From the NCBI GenBank assembly GCA_016124375.1, contig WGNV01000003.1, forward strand, positions 124,001 through 188,000: 64,000 bases of DNA, given 5' to 3'. The stretch's first letter is position 1; every line of letters begins with the position of its first letter. This document shows, in pieces, positions 10,007 through 18,182 of the stretch. Under the pieces are notes generated by a model. It made no database searches and had not been told where the DNA came from. It was given only the letters and a program-made list of their open reading frames with translations. Made by a program: the position numbers and the translations under genes. The DNA is from Tepidisphaera sp. Lineage in GTDB: Bacteria; Planctomycetota; Phycisphaerae; Phycisphaerales; UBA1924.

Positions 10007-10636
10007 ATGGCCAAGCGAGCCGCACGCAGTCAGCAAAGCTCCAAGCACGCCAAGCCGGCCCGCGTTCCGCCCTTGCTGGCGCCCAGGCCTCTGCTCGAGA
10101 GCGCCTGCGCCAAGGCGGCCGGGCCGCTGCTCGACGGGCCGGAGCAGTTCGATTCGCCCGACGGCCCGCAAGGGCTGGCGGCTGAGATCCGCAAGCGCCG
10201 ACCCTTCGAGCACCCCGAGCAGGAGGCGATGCTGAACCTCATGCGCACCGGGGCGATGCTCGCCGGAGACTTCGCGGCTCTCTTCAAGTCCCGGGGCCTT
10301 TCCGAAGCCGCGTACAACACCCTCCGCGTGCTGCGCGGCGCCGGAGACACCGGCCGCCCGTGCCACGAAATCGGCGAGCACCTCGTCGCCCGCGTGCCCG
10401 ATGTCACGCGGATGGTTGACCGGCTCGAAGCCGCCGGCCTGGTCACCCGCGAACGCTCCGCCCGCGACCGGCGCGTCGTCAACGTGCGCCTGACCCCGAA
10501 GGGGCTGCAGGTCGTCACCGAGCTCGACGCCCCGGTCGTGCAACTGCACCAGCGTCAACTCGGACACTTGACCCGGGCCGAGCTCGTCGAGCTCAACCGG
10601 CTCCTGGTCAAGGCCCGCCGCCCCGAATCTCGATGA
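10007..10636 (+). CDS. MarR family transcriptional regulator
   Basis: Winged-helix DNA-binding protein of 209 residues. The ATG at 10007 is chosen; the longer frame starts inside the divergent DegT gene. A 60-residue basic, low-complexity N-terminal extension precedes the MarR fold. The fold contains the helix-turn-helix 'CHEIGEHLVARVPDVTRMVDRLEAAGLVTR' region (about residues 122-150) and the wing 'RSARDRRVVNVRLTPKG'. The pirin gene follows after 112 bases. Related palindromes precede both genes, so autoregulation and control of pirin are inferred. The inducing ligand is unknown. Confidence 0.88.
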   Translation: MAKRAARSQQSSKHAKPARVPPLLAPRPLLESACAKAAGPLLDGPEQFDSPDGPQGLAAEIRKRRPFEHPEQEAMLNLMRTGAMLAGDFAALFKSRGLSEAAYNTLRVLRGAGDTGRPCHEIGEHLVARVPDVTRMVDRLEAAGLVTRERSARDRRVVNVRLTPKGLQVVTELDAPVVQLHQRQLGHLTRAELVELNRLLVKARRPESR

Positions 10637-10670
10637 CCCCGCCCGCCGAACACCGGGGCGTGCGTCCGCG

Positions 10671-10690
10671 TACAATAGTTGTTGTAACAA
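10671..10690 (+). promoter_or_regulatory. Probable -10 box and MarR operator upstream of the pirin gene
   Basis: TACAAT (10671-10676) resembles a -10 element and is followed by the perfect interrupted palindrome TTGTTGTAACAA (10679-10690). Nine of its twelve bases match the site ahead of the marR gene. Binding here would overlap the start of transcription and repress it. Confidence 0.55.
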
Positions 10691-10748
10691 TGATTGTTCG
10701 CACATCATCAAAGCCGGTGAACGACGAACACCCAAAGGAGGCCACCCC

Positions 10749-11447
10749 ATGATCACCATCCGCAAAGGCACCGACCGGGGCCACAACGACTTCGGCTGGC
10801 TCGACACCTATCACACCTTCAGCTTCGGGCAATACCAGGACCCCAGGCACATGGGCTTCAGGGCCCTGCGCGTGATCAACGAAGACCGCGTCGCTCCCGG
10901 CCAGGGCTTCGGCGAACACCCGCACTCCGATATGGAGATCATCTCATATGTGCTCGACGGGGCGCTCGCCCATCGCGATTCGCTGGGCACGGTCAAAACC
11001 CTGGAGCCGGGCGAAGTGCAACGCATGACCGCGGGGCGGGGCATCCGCCACTCCGAGTTCAACCACTCCACAACCGAGCGCACCCACTTTCTGCAGATCT
11101 GGCTCTTTCCCAATGACAAGGGCCTGACCCCGGGCTACGACCAGCGCCGCTTCGCGCTCGACGAGCGCACCAACCGCCTGCGCCTGGTCATCTCCCCCGA
11201 TGGCGCCGAGGGCTCCATCAGCATCAATCAGGATGTTCGCCTCTACACCACCAACCTCGACCCGGGCAAATCCGTGCGGCTCGACATCAAGCCCGGCCGC
11301 CACGCCTGGGTGCAGGTCGCCCGCGGCAGCGTCACGCTCAACGGCAAGGCGCTCGCCCAGGGCGACGGGGCGGCCCTCAGCGACGAGGCCGCCGTCGAAC
11401 TTCAAGCCCAGGCCCCGGCCGAGGTCCTCGTCTTCGATCTCGCCTAG
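10749..11447 (+). CDS. Pirin family protein (bicupin)
   Basis: Bicupin of 232 residues. Family members are nuclear cofactors in eukaryotes and quercetin 2,3-dioxygenase-like or stress-associated metal proteins in bacteria. The N-terminal cupin holds the candidate metal ligands His56 and His58 (in 'GEHPHSDMEI') and the later 'GIRHSEFNH' cluster with His and Glu. The C-terminal cupin is the degenerate 'LDPGKSVRLDIKPGRHAWVQV' half. A strong ribosome site AAGGAGG (10735-10741) supports the ATG at 10749. The marR gene upstream and the palindromic operator suggest control by that regulator. Confidence 0.9.
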   Translation: MITIRKGTDRGHNDFGWLDTYHTFSFGQYQDPRHMGFRALRVINEDRVAPGQGFGEHPHSDMEIISYVLDGALAHRDSLGTVKTLEPGEVQRMTAGRGIRHSEFNHSTTERTHFLQIWLFPNDKGLTPGYDQRRFALDERTNRLRLVISPDGAEGSISINQDVRLYTTNLDPGKSVRLDIKPGRHAWVQVARGSVTLNGKALAQGDGAALSDEAAVELQAQAPAEVLVFDLA

Positions 11448-11464
11448 CGCGGCAGCCACTGCCC

Positions 11465-11528
11465 TACGAGCCCGAAGCGCGAGCGAGGGTCTCACCGGCG
11501 TCCGAACGCCAAGGAGACCCTCGCTCGC
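11465..11528. repeat. Palindromic repeat family A, complete copy 1
   Basis: A leader TACGAGCCCGAAGCGCG runs into a perfect 15-bp inverted repeat (11479-11493 with 11514-11528). The loop itself contains a nested GGCGT/ACGCC stem. A second copy lies about 110 bases downstream and a half copy is at 26384. It may form the 3' end of the pirin transcript, but it has no T tract. Confidence 0.85.
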
Positions 11529-11630
11529 ACGGGTCACGCGCGAAACGATCGCAATCGATCGCGACTCCAACGTTCTCAGGCCGATGGCCTGGTCGTGAGT
11601 AGCCGGGGGTCGTCGCGCGCTGCATGCACG

Positions 11631-11686
11631 AGCCTCGCCAGCGAGGGTCTCACCGGCGTCCGAACGCCACGGAGACCCTCGCTCGC
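11631..11686. repeat. Palindromic repeat family A, copy 2, left part (interrupted by the IS)
   Basis: Shares AGCGAGGGTCTC...GAGACCCTCGCT and the whole loop with copy 1, apart from one base. It ends at the TCGC (11683-11686) that forms the left target duplication of the insertion sequence. Its missing end is found beyond the IS at 12670-12687. Confidence 0.85.
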
Positions 11687-12669
11687 GAGGATTATGCGCG
11701 TTCGGCGCTTGATCGGTTGCGCTGTGCGCGGCTCGCGTCCATACTCCTGTGTCCACCAAGACCCAGGAGAAACGCTTTGGAACGCGAGCTTTTTCGGGAA
11801 ATCAAACTTCGGCTTCGCACGCTCGGGCGGCGGCGGCAGAGCCGCCGGCAGCGGTACACCGACGCCACCATCCTCGAAGTGTACTGCTGGGCCGCCGTCA
11901 ACGACCGACCTGTCTGTTGGGCCTGCGACCCGGCGCACTGGCCCAAGGGCCTTCGCCGCGGGCCCTTGCCCAGCCAGTCCGACATGTCGCGGCGGCTGCG
12001 CACCGCCTCGGCGGCCGCGTTGTTCACGCGTCTCACCGGGCGGGTGCTGCAACGAGGCCGGCCCACCCCGCTGGTGTGCGTGATCGACGGCAAGGCACTC
12101 ACAATTGCCGGGCATTCGACCGACCCCGACGCCGGATACGGCCGCGCCACCCGCGGCATGGGCAAGGGATACAAGCTGCACGCGCTGATCGATCTCTCGG
12201 GCGTGATGTGGGGCTGGAGGGTGGCGCCGATGAACGTGGACGAACGCGTGATCGCCCGTGATTTACTGGCGCAAACCCCCGGCGAGTGCTACCTGCTCGC
12301 CGACGCCAACTACGACAGCAACGCGCTGTTCGAGGTGGCGCAGACACGCGGCGTGCAGATGGTGGTGCCGTGGCGATACGGCCCGGGCAACCCGATGGGG
12401 CACCGGGCGCAGGCCGAGTCGCGTCGCCGCAGCCGCGACCTGCTGGAGCAAGGCACGAGCGGGTTCGGCCCAGCGTTGCTGTCGCAGCGTCGGCGGATCG
12501 AGCGGTACTTCGCAAGCCTGACCGCGGCCGGCGGCGGGCTGACGTGCCTGCCGGCGTGGGTCCGCACGCTGCCCCGCGTCCAGATGTGGGTGCAGGTCAA
12601 ACTCATCCTCCACCAACTCAGGGCCGACCTCAAAGCCAGGATGAAGATGGGCGTTGCTGCATAATCCTC
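11687..12669 (+). mobile_element. Complete insertion sequence, 983 bp, with 11-bp inverted repeats and 4-bp target duplication
   Basis: The ends are GAGGATTATGC at 11687-11697 and its exact inverse GCATAATCCTC at 12659-12669. Both are flanked by TCGC (11683-11686 and 12670-12673). Removing the element and one TCGC restores an unbroken arm of palindromic repeat family A, identical over at least 26 bases to the inverse of copy 1. One transposase gene fills the element and its stop codon lies inside the right inverted repeat. The element was therefore inserted into a palindrome. An IS5/IS4-superfamily assignment is inferred from the DDE protein only. Confidence 0.82.
11777..12664 (+). CDS. DDE transposase of the insertion sequence
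   Basis: RNase H-fold transposase of 295 residues. The TTG at 11777 is chosen because AGGAGA lies six bases before it; the upstream ATG lies outside the element in repeat DNA. A likely DDE triad is visible: Asp in 'VCVIDGKAL', Asp in 'YLLADANYDSNAL', and Glu in 'RRRIERYFASL', in the spacing usual for IS4/IS5-type enzymes. A 'GKGYKLHALID' strand follows the first Asp. The reading frame is intact and ends within the right inverted repeat, so the element may still be active. Confidence 0.85.
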   Translation: MERELFREIKLRLRTLGRRRQSRRQRYTDATILEVYCWAAVNDRPVCWACDPAHWPKGLRRGPLPSQSDMSRRLRTASAAALFTRLTGRVLQRGRPTPLVCVIDGKALTIAGHSTDPDAGYGRATRGMGKGYKLHALIDLSGVMWGWRVAPMNVDERVIARDLLAQTPGECYLLADANYDSNALFEVAQTRGVQMVVPWRYGPGNPMGHRAQAESRRRSRDLLEQGTSGFGPALLSQRRRIERYFASLTAAGGGLTCLPAWVRTLPRVQMWVQVKLILHQLRADLKARMKMGVAA

Positions 12670-12687
12670 TCGCGCTTCGGGCTCGTA
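12670..12687. repeat. Palindromic repeat family A, copy 2, right part
   Basis: TCGCGCTTCGGGCTCGTA is the inverse of the leader of copy 1 (11465-11482) and completes the copy interrupted at 11686. It lies ten bases beyond the end of the S9 peptidase gene, in the convergent intergenic space. Confidence 0.85.
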
Positions 12688-12697
12688 TGTGTTTGGC

Positions 12698-15019
12698 TCA
12701 CTTCCCCCGCGGCCCGCCCAGGTGCTTCCTGAAAAACTGCACGGTGCGGCTCTGCAACTCCTTGATCACCACCGGGTCCGGCACGCTGTGCGTGAACCCC
12801 GCCAAGGGCAGAAACTCAAACTGCCGCCCCGCCCGAAACAGCGCCCCGGTCATCTTCAGGCTGTGCATGAAGTACACGTTGTCGTCCGCCGTGCCGTGAA
12901 TGATCAGCAGCGGCACCGTCAGATCCTTGCAATACGTCAGCACGCTCGCGTGGTCATACCCCGCCTCGCACTGCTGGGGCAGACCCATGTACCGCTCCGT
13001 GTAGTGCGTGTCGTAATCGCGCCAGTCGCACACCGGGGCCCCCGCGATGCCCGCCTTGAACACGTCCGGCCGGCGCATCGTCGCCATCGCCGAGAAGTAA
13101 CCACCGAAACTCCAGCCGCTGATCCCCGCGCGGCTCATGTCCATCTGCGGCACCATTTCCGCCAGCAATCCCATCGCCCGCGCCTGATCCTCCAACGGCA
13201 AGCTCATCACGTCGTACTTGATCGCCCGCTCCCACGCCCGCCCGCGCCCCGGGGTGCCCCGCCCGTCGATCGACACCACGATGAACCCCTGATCCGCCAG
13301 CCACTGCTGCAGCAAATACCCCCGCGCCGCCGCCCGAACCACCTGCACGTGCGGCCCGCCATACACGCTGTTGATCACCGGGTATTTCTTCGCCGGGTCA
13401 AAGTCGCGGGGCTTGATCACCATCGCCCGAAACTTCTCCTTGCCAACCTCAAAGAACTCCACGCCCGGGCGAATGCTCGGCTCCTCGGCGATCGATCGCA
13501 GTTCGCCCGCCTTGCTGCCATCGGCGCGAATCACCTCGCTGCCCATCGAGCCATCCGCCAGGCTGTAGGTGTGCACCCAGGTGCCATGCCCGCGACCAAA
13601 CGTCGCGCCGTGCACGCCGCGCGAGGCCGTCGCCCGCGTGATCGCCGAGTCCTTGGGCACGCCCCCATCGAGGGTCACTTCCATCACGTGTGCCTCGGTG
13701 GGCTCGGCCGTCGCGCTCACGCGCACCGTGCCGCGCTTCTCGTCGACGTCGATGACGCCGGAGATCGCCACGCCCGGCACGCCCAGAGTGCGAACGACCC
13801 CGCCGTCGGCGCGCCGCACCTGCAGCGACCACTCGTCGCTGCCCGGCGCCTGCTCGGTCATCCACAGGAACGACTTGCCGTTGTCGAGCCACTTTGGCCC
13901 GGCGTTGAGATTGATCCACTCCGCGTCGCGCTCGCGCAGCAGTTCGGTCGTCGAGCCGCTCGCGGGGTCGACGGCGTACAGCACCTGCTCGGTCTGCGCG
14001 CGATTCTGCACCAGGATCGTCATCCGTCCGTGCTCCGGCCAATCGACCCGCGCGAGGTACGGATACACCTCGTGATCCCAGGAGACTTCGACCGGCGCAC
14101 CACCCGCCAGCGCCTGCACGAACAGCGTCACCTTCGCGTTTGCCTTGCCCGCCCGCGGATAAGGCCATGGCGTCGGCGCCGTCTCCGGGTGCACGGGGTC
14201 GGCGATAAAGAACGTCTCCTCGGGCGACGTGTCGGTCCGCTGATACGCGATCGCGTCGTTCGCGGGCGACCACCAATACCCCGCGAACCGGTCCATCTCT
14301 TCCTGCGCGACGAACTCGGCAAGACCGTTGCTCACCGCGCCGCCGGCGCCGCTGGTGAGCTTCTTTTCTGTGCCGCTCGCGAGATCGGTCACGTACACCT
14401 CGCCCTCGCGCACGCACGCCAGGCGCGCGCCGTCGGGCGACAACCTCGGATCGATCGGGAAGCCCGCCTCCGACTTCAGTTCCTGCACTTTGGGCGTGCC
14501 CGCGCGGGCGGCTTCCAGATCAATCACAAACAGCCGCCCGCTCAGCGGCACCACCACCTTGCTGCCATCCTTCGAAATCGCATACGACGCGATGCCGCGC
14601 GACGCCGAACGCATGCGCTCCCGCCGCGCCAGTTCCTCGGCGGTCAACTGCTCCTTGCCCCCGCCCAAGATCTTCTCGGCCGTGAGCAGCACCTTCTCCT
14701 GCCCCGTCGCGACATCAAACGCCCACAGGTCCTGCACGAAACTCCGCGGCCCCGCCGCCCGCAAAAACAACACCGTCTTGTCGTCGGGCGTCACCTGCAC
14801 CGCCGTGGGGCGGCCCAGCGAAAACCGGTACGTCGCGGCGTACTGGTCGAGGAACTCAACGTTGTTCACGGGTTGCGGCGCCCCAGCACCAGCCAAGTAC
14901 ACATTGGTCACCGGCGCCACGACCTGCGTCTGAGAGCGACACCCCCCCGCCAGCGCCGCCGCCAACCCCGAAGCCGCCATCAAGAAGACGCGAACGACAC
15001 GAGTGCGCTGGTGAATCAT
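12698..15019 (-). CDS. Prolyl oligopeptidase family (S9) lipoprotein, dipeptidyl peptidase IV-like
   Basis: Exported serine peptidase of 773 residues. The N-terminus is a lipoprotein signal with lipobox 'ALAGGC', so it is probably membrane-anchored. Residues about 60-480 form the beta-propeller that restricts access to peptides, and the alpha/beta-hydrolase domain follows. The triad is Ser637 in 'GWSFGGYF', Asp712 in 'HGTADDNVYF' and His744 in 'GFTHSV'. This is almost the spacing of human DPP-IV (630/708/740, from memory), so N-terminal dipeptide release, often after Pro, is likely. A second hydrolase gene lies 32 bases upstream on the same strand. The gene converges with the insertion sequence. 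Confidence 0.93.
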   Translation of the reverse strand: MIHQRTRVVRVFLMAASGLAAALAGGCRSQTQVVAPVTNVYLAGAGAPQPVNNVEFLDQYAATYRFSLGRPTAVQVTPDDKTVLFLRAAGPRSFVQDLWAFDVATGQEKVLLTAEKILGGGKEQLTAEELARRERMRSASRGIASYAISKDGSKVVVPLSGRLFVIDLEAARAGTPKVQELKSEAGFPIDPRLSPDGARLACVREGEVYVTDLASGTEKKLTSGAGGAVSNGLAEFVAQEEMDRFAGYWWSPANDAIAYQRTDTSPEETFFIADPVHPETAPTPWPYPRAGKANAKVTLFVQALAGGAPVEVSWDHEVYPYLARVDWPEHGRMTILVQNRAQTEQVLYAVDPASGSTTELLRERDAEWINLNAGPKWLDNGKSFLWMTEQAPGSDEWSLQVRRADGGVVRTLGVPGVAISGVIDVDEKRGTVRVSATAEPTEAHVMEVTLDGGVPKDSAITRATASRGVHGATFGRGHGTWVHTYSLADGSMGSEVIRADGSKAGELRSIAEEPSIRPGVEFFEVGKEKFRAMVIKPRDFDPAKKYPVINSVYGGPHVQVVRAAARGYLLQQWLADQGFIVVSIDGRGTPGRGRAWERAIKYDVMSLPLEDQARAMGLLAEMVPQMDMSRAGISGWSFGGYFSAMATMRRPDVFKAGIAGAPVCDWRDYDTHYTERYMGLPQQCEAGYDHASVLTYCKDLTVPLLIIHGTADDNVYFMHSLKMTGALFRAGRQFEFLPLAGFTHSVPDPVVIKELQSRTVQFFRKHLGGPRGK

Positions 15020-15051
15020 GACACCAGATTACCCGATCCCGCCCCGCGGCT

Positions 15052-16068
15052 CTACTTGGGCGTGCCCTGCCCGCTCGGCGCACTCGGCGTCGGAGCCGGG
15101 CTTGGCGTCGCGGCGCCCGCGGCCCCCGCGCCCGTCGGCTTCACAAGATCCTCCACCGCTTCGCGGATCAGCTCCGGCCTCTCCCACGGCACAAAGTGCC
15201 CCTGCTTCTGAATCGTGAACACCTGCAGGCTCGCCGCGTGCGTCACCATCTTCTGGATGTACGCCACGTTCGCGTACGGCACCAGTTCATCCGTCGTCCC
15301 GTGAATCACCACCACCGGGCACGTAATCTTCTCCAGCAGCGGCGCCAGCAGCTTCGTCTGGGCCTTGGCGGCGTTCAGTTCGCCCATCGAGTTGTCCAGC
15401 GCCCGCGGCATCAGGAATCGCGCGAGATCGGTCGTCGCGATCTCCTGCCCCAGCCCCGGCTTTTCCAGGTCCGGGTCCAGCGAGCCCGCCACGATCACCA
15501 GCCCAGACACCTTGTCCGGATACGCCCCCGCAATCCACGCCGCGATCGGCCCGCCCAGCGAGTGCCCCACCACGATCGGCCACTTGCCCCCCTGCTTCAC
15601 CAGCAGGGGCGCTATCGCCTTGGCCTGCATCTCGAACGAATCGACGCCGCCGCCCCCCTTGGGCCCGCTCTTGCCAAAGCCCAGCCGGTCCACCGCGATC
15701 GATTCGCACCCCATCACCGGATCAACCAGGAAATCCGCCCAGCCCGTCGCGTCGCCGGGCGTGCCGTGGATGTAAATCACCCGCGGCTTGCTGGGGTCTC
15801 CCGAGTGCAGGTACGACAACGCCGGCACTTCCTTCTCAGCCGCCGTCGCGGGCTGCGCCGGCAGCGTGTCGCGCGCCAGCGCCGCGATCTGCTCGGGCGT
15901 CGCCTTCGGGCCGGGCATGTTGCAACTGCTCAGCGCCAGCACCGCCCCGAGCAGCGTGATCACAGCCCCGGTGACGCGCCAGCGCCGCCTCCGAAGCCAC
16001 GCGCGAAACCCACGAGGCTTGCTCTCCGTCGTCCCGCCTTCGGGCTTTGCCCGCGCCGCCGATTTCAT
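15052..16068 (-). CDS. Alpha/beta-fold hydrolase, membrane-anchored or lipoprotein
   Basis: Serine hydrolase of 338 residues with unknown substrate. A basic N-terminus is followed by a hydrophobic segment (about residues 32-48) ending in 'LALSSC', so it is either a signal anchor or a lipoprotein. The fold motifs are 'IYIHGTPG' (oxyanion region), nucleophile Ser in 'VVGHSLGGP', acid Asp in 'HGTTDELVP' and base His in 'QGHFVPWE'. The last 30 residues are a low-complexity Pro/Ala/Ser tail. Together with the downstream S9 peptidase it may form a two-gene unit of exported hydrolases. Confidence 0.85.
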   Translation of the reverse strand: MKSAARAKPEGGTTESKPRGFRAWLRRRRWRVTGAVITLLGAVLALSSCNMPGPKATPEQIAALARDTLPAQPATAAEKEVPALSYLHSGDPSKPRVIYIHGTPGDATGWADFLVDPVMGCESIAVDRLGFGKSGPKGGGGVDSFEMQAKAIAPLLVKQGGKWPIVVGHSLGGPIAAWIAGAYPDKVSGLVIVAGSLDPDLEKPGLGQEIATTDLARFLMPRALDNSMGELNAAKAQTKLLAPLLEKITCPVVVIHGTTDELVPYANVAYIQKMVTHAASLQVFTIQKQGHFVPWERPELIREAVEDLVKPTGAGAAGAATPSPAPTPSAPSGQGTPK

Positions 16069-16167
16069 CGCGTCGCTCCGCTGATGCTTGCGCCCGCCAT
16101 CACTCTCGCACGGGTCCGCCGTCGTCCGACCGCGAACCTCCCTACGTCACAACCTTCTGATGTAGTT

Positions 16168-17451
16168 CTACTCCGACGCGTTCCCGGTTTCGCGAAATAT
16201 CGCCGCGCACGCCGTGTTCCCGTGCACATAGCTCCGCCCCGCCAAGGGGCCGATCTCCGAACTGGCAAAGAACCCCGCCAGCGGCACCACCGGACCCGCC
16301 GACGGATCGATCTCCGCGCCGGGCTTCGCCCGAGACTCCCCGGGTGGCCCGGGCAGAAACGCGCGGCTGATCATGCCCGCGTCATGATTCGGCTGATCAA
16401 ACAGCCTCCTCCCCCGCGCATTGCACGTGAACAGCAGCACGCCCCGCGGCGTCTCATACAACCTCTGCGCGTCCAGCAGCAGCGCCAGGTCTTCGTGCGC
16501 CGTCCGCGCATCGCGCATGTGCAGGCGGATCGTCTGCCCCACGTGCATCAGCTCGCCCACCGCGATCGCCCCGCGGTTGTGATCCACCCCCGTCACGCTG
16601 CGGATCAAAAAGTCATCCCGCCCGAACCGATCCTTGTACTCGCTGATCACCCGCCCGATGAACAAGCCGCCCTTCAGCCCCTCGCGCTGCTCGTCCGTCA
16701 GCGATCCCACCGCCTCGCTCACCGCCTCCAGCGCAGGCCGCCCGCCAAGTTCAAAAATAATGTTCCGCTGCGCCTTGGTCACCACCAGGTTCGGCCCAAA
16801 CGGGCGGCATCCCTGCGACACCAGCGAATCCACCCGAAAGTCCCCGCCCAGCGTCACGCCCACCCCGCCGCTGGTCAACACCCGGTCGTTCAAGATCAGC
16901 ACGTTGCCGTTGGGCTGCGAAGCCGCCGACGCCAATCCGCCAAAGATCCCGCTCGCCACCCCCTCTGGCCTCGCCGCGTTCATCGCCGGCAGCAGCCTGA
17001 TCAGCGGCGTCGAAAACGGATCCGCCAGCAGAATCGTGCACCGCTGATCCGCCCCGTACCCCGCCGCCTTCGCCAACGCGGCCCGACCTTCGTCCGTGTC
17101 TTCCGGAATCGGAAAGTCCAGCACGCTGAACCCCGTCGCCCTCGCCCCCGGCAGCTTCGCGCACAACAGCGACACCCCCGGCGCCCCCTCCAGCTCCGTC
17201 CCGTCGCCGATCACCGCCCCCGCCGAGACCCCGATCAGCACGCCCGGATTGAGCCGCTTCTGCACGGTCTGGGCGATCACCGACGCAAACTCGCAGTGAT
17301 GGGCCGTGAAAAATACGAACGCCACGTCCGCCTGCCCACCCAGCGTGTGCCCGCAGTGCTCGCTCACCATCTCGGCGGCGCGCGACGTCTCCGCGCTCGC
17401 GGATAGCCCCGAGCAAAATCGCATCCGCGTCTGTCGCTCGGAAGACTGCAT
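16168..17451 (-). CDS. FIST N/FIST C domain sensory protein
   Basis: Protein of 427 residues with a FIST N domain ('GVLIGVSAGAVIGDG' region, about 70-250) followed by FIST C ('RSVTGVDHNRGAIAVGELMHVGQTIRLHMRDA' region and 'GVLLFTCNARGRRLF'). FIST domains bind small ligands, proposed to be amino acids, and usually feed signal-transduction proteins. Here the domains stand alone, so the output partner is unknown. It has no signal peptide and is presumably cytoplasmic. An in-frame ATG ten codons in (17424) is an alternative start. Confidence 0.85.
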   Translation of the reverse strand: MQSSERQTRMRFCSGLSASAETSRAAEMVSEHCGHTLGGQADVAFVFFTAHHCEFASVIAQTVQKRLNPGVLIGVSAGAVIGDGTELEGAPGVSLLCAKLPGARATGFSVLDFPIPEDTDEGRAALAKAAGYGADQRCTILLADPFSTPLIRLLPAMNAARPEGVASGIFGGLASAASQPNGNVLILNDRVLTSGGVGVTLGGDFRVDSLVSQGCRPFGPNLVVTKAQRNIIFELGGRPALEAVSEAVGSLTDEQREGLKGGLFIGRVISEYKDRFGRDDFLIRSVTGVDHNRGAIAVGELMHVGQTIRLHMRDARTAHEDLALLLDAQRLYETPRGVLLFTCNARGRRLFDQPNHDAGMISRAFLPGPPGESRAKPGAEIDPSAGPVVPLAGFFASSEIGPLAGRSYVHGNTACAAIFRETGNASE

Positions 17452-17469
17452 GCCCTTCTTCCAGATCTT

Positions 17470-17492
17470 GTGGCACAGGCCTCTGGCCCGTG
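17470..17492. repeat. Diverged member of palindromic repeat family E
   Basis: GTGGCACAGGC then CTCTGGCCCGTG resembles the GTGGCACAGGC...GCCTGTG palindrome found at 47901 and 55569, with a changed centre. It lies in the 67-base gap upstream of the FIST gene start. Confidence 0.4.
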
Positions 17493-17518
17493 TCCTGCCC
17501 CACTGTCAGGCCCGGGCT

Positions 17519-17971
17519 TCACCTCATCGGGGTGAACGTCGCCCCGTCCAGCACGTCGCAGCTGACGAACTGGCCGGGCGAAAAGTCCTCGGGCTTCTGC
17601 CGTTCATCGGTCAGCGTGCAGTGAATCGGCACCCCCGCATCCACCACCACCGCCCCGCTCACGCAGATCACCACGCTCCCCTGCACCCGGCGCGGCCGCC
17701 CCATCACCGGCTCCACGTACCTCCCGCCAGAGCCCACCACATCCAGCCGCCGCACCTTCGCGCGGATCACGCCCAGCAGCCGCTTCGCCGGCGCGTCCGG
17801 CGCGGGAGCCGCCGGCACCTCACCCTGCGCCACAAGGTGCAGCTGATAGCTGGTGTTCGGCACCCCAAAAACCAGGTGCGCCGGGCGGCTTTCGCTCGCC
17901 GGGTTCACGCCCAGCAGCACCCCGCGGGCCATCGTCGGATCGATCTTCGTCGTCGGTGAGGGCGTGATCAT
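17519..17971 (-). CDS. Hypothetical protein, 150 residues
   Basis: I do not recognise this protein. The ATG at 17971 is preferred because the longer frame reads into the tRNA-proximal region. It has no signal peptide, membrane segment or known motif. It looks like a small beta-rich domain: alternating hydrophobic strands such as 'SVVICVSGAVVVDAGVPIHCTL' around residues 100-122 and a C-terminal 'SPGQFVSCDVLDGATFTPMR'. It lies 67 bases upstream of the FIST gene on the same strand, so the two may be co-transcribed. Confidence 0.65.
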   Translation of the reverse strand: MITPSPTTKIDPTMARGVLLGVNPASESRPAHLVFGVPNTSYQLHLVAQGEVPAAPAPDAPAKRLLGVIRAKVRRLDVVGSGGRYVEPVMGRPRRVQGSVVICVSGAVVVDAGVPIHCTLTDERQKPEDFSPGQFVSCDVLDGATFTPMR

Positions 17972-18031
17972 GCAATGCTCGTCGTTTTTCCACGTGAGAA
18001 GTCGGATCCCCAAAAAACCAGCCGCGGCCAA

Positions 18032-18104
18032 AGCCGCCGAGGGGACTCGAACCCCTGACCTGCGCTTTACAAAAGCGCTGCTCTACCAACTGAGCTAAGG
18101 CGGC
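18032..18104 (-). tRNA. tRNA-Thr (anticodon TGT)
   Basis: The cloverleaf on the minus strand has acceptor GCCGCCT with CGGCGGC, D arm GCTC/GAGC, anticodon stem GCGCT/AGCGC around TTTGTAA (anticodon TGT), T arm AGGGG/CCCCT and discriminator T. The last acceptor pair (7:66) is a T-C mismatch, which is unusual but leaves six good pairs. CCA is not encoded. Confidence 0.93.
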
Positions 18105-18182
18105 CTCTGATTCCAACTTTAGCCGCCCCCCCACCACCCTGCGCCGCGCCCGGCGCGCACGCCCCCGCGCTTTCACGCAGTC

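Noticed and set aside
12689-15211. 840-codon plus-strand open frame opposite the S9 peptidase
   Set aside because: Arg/His/Pro-rich antisense noise; the minus strand encodes a complete DPP-IV-like enzyme with an intact triad.
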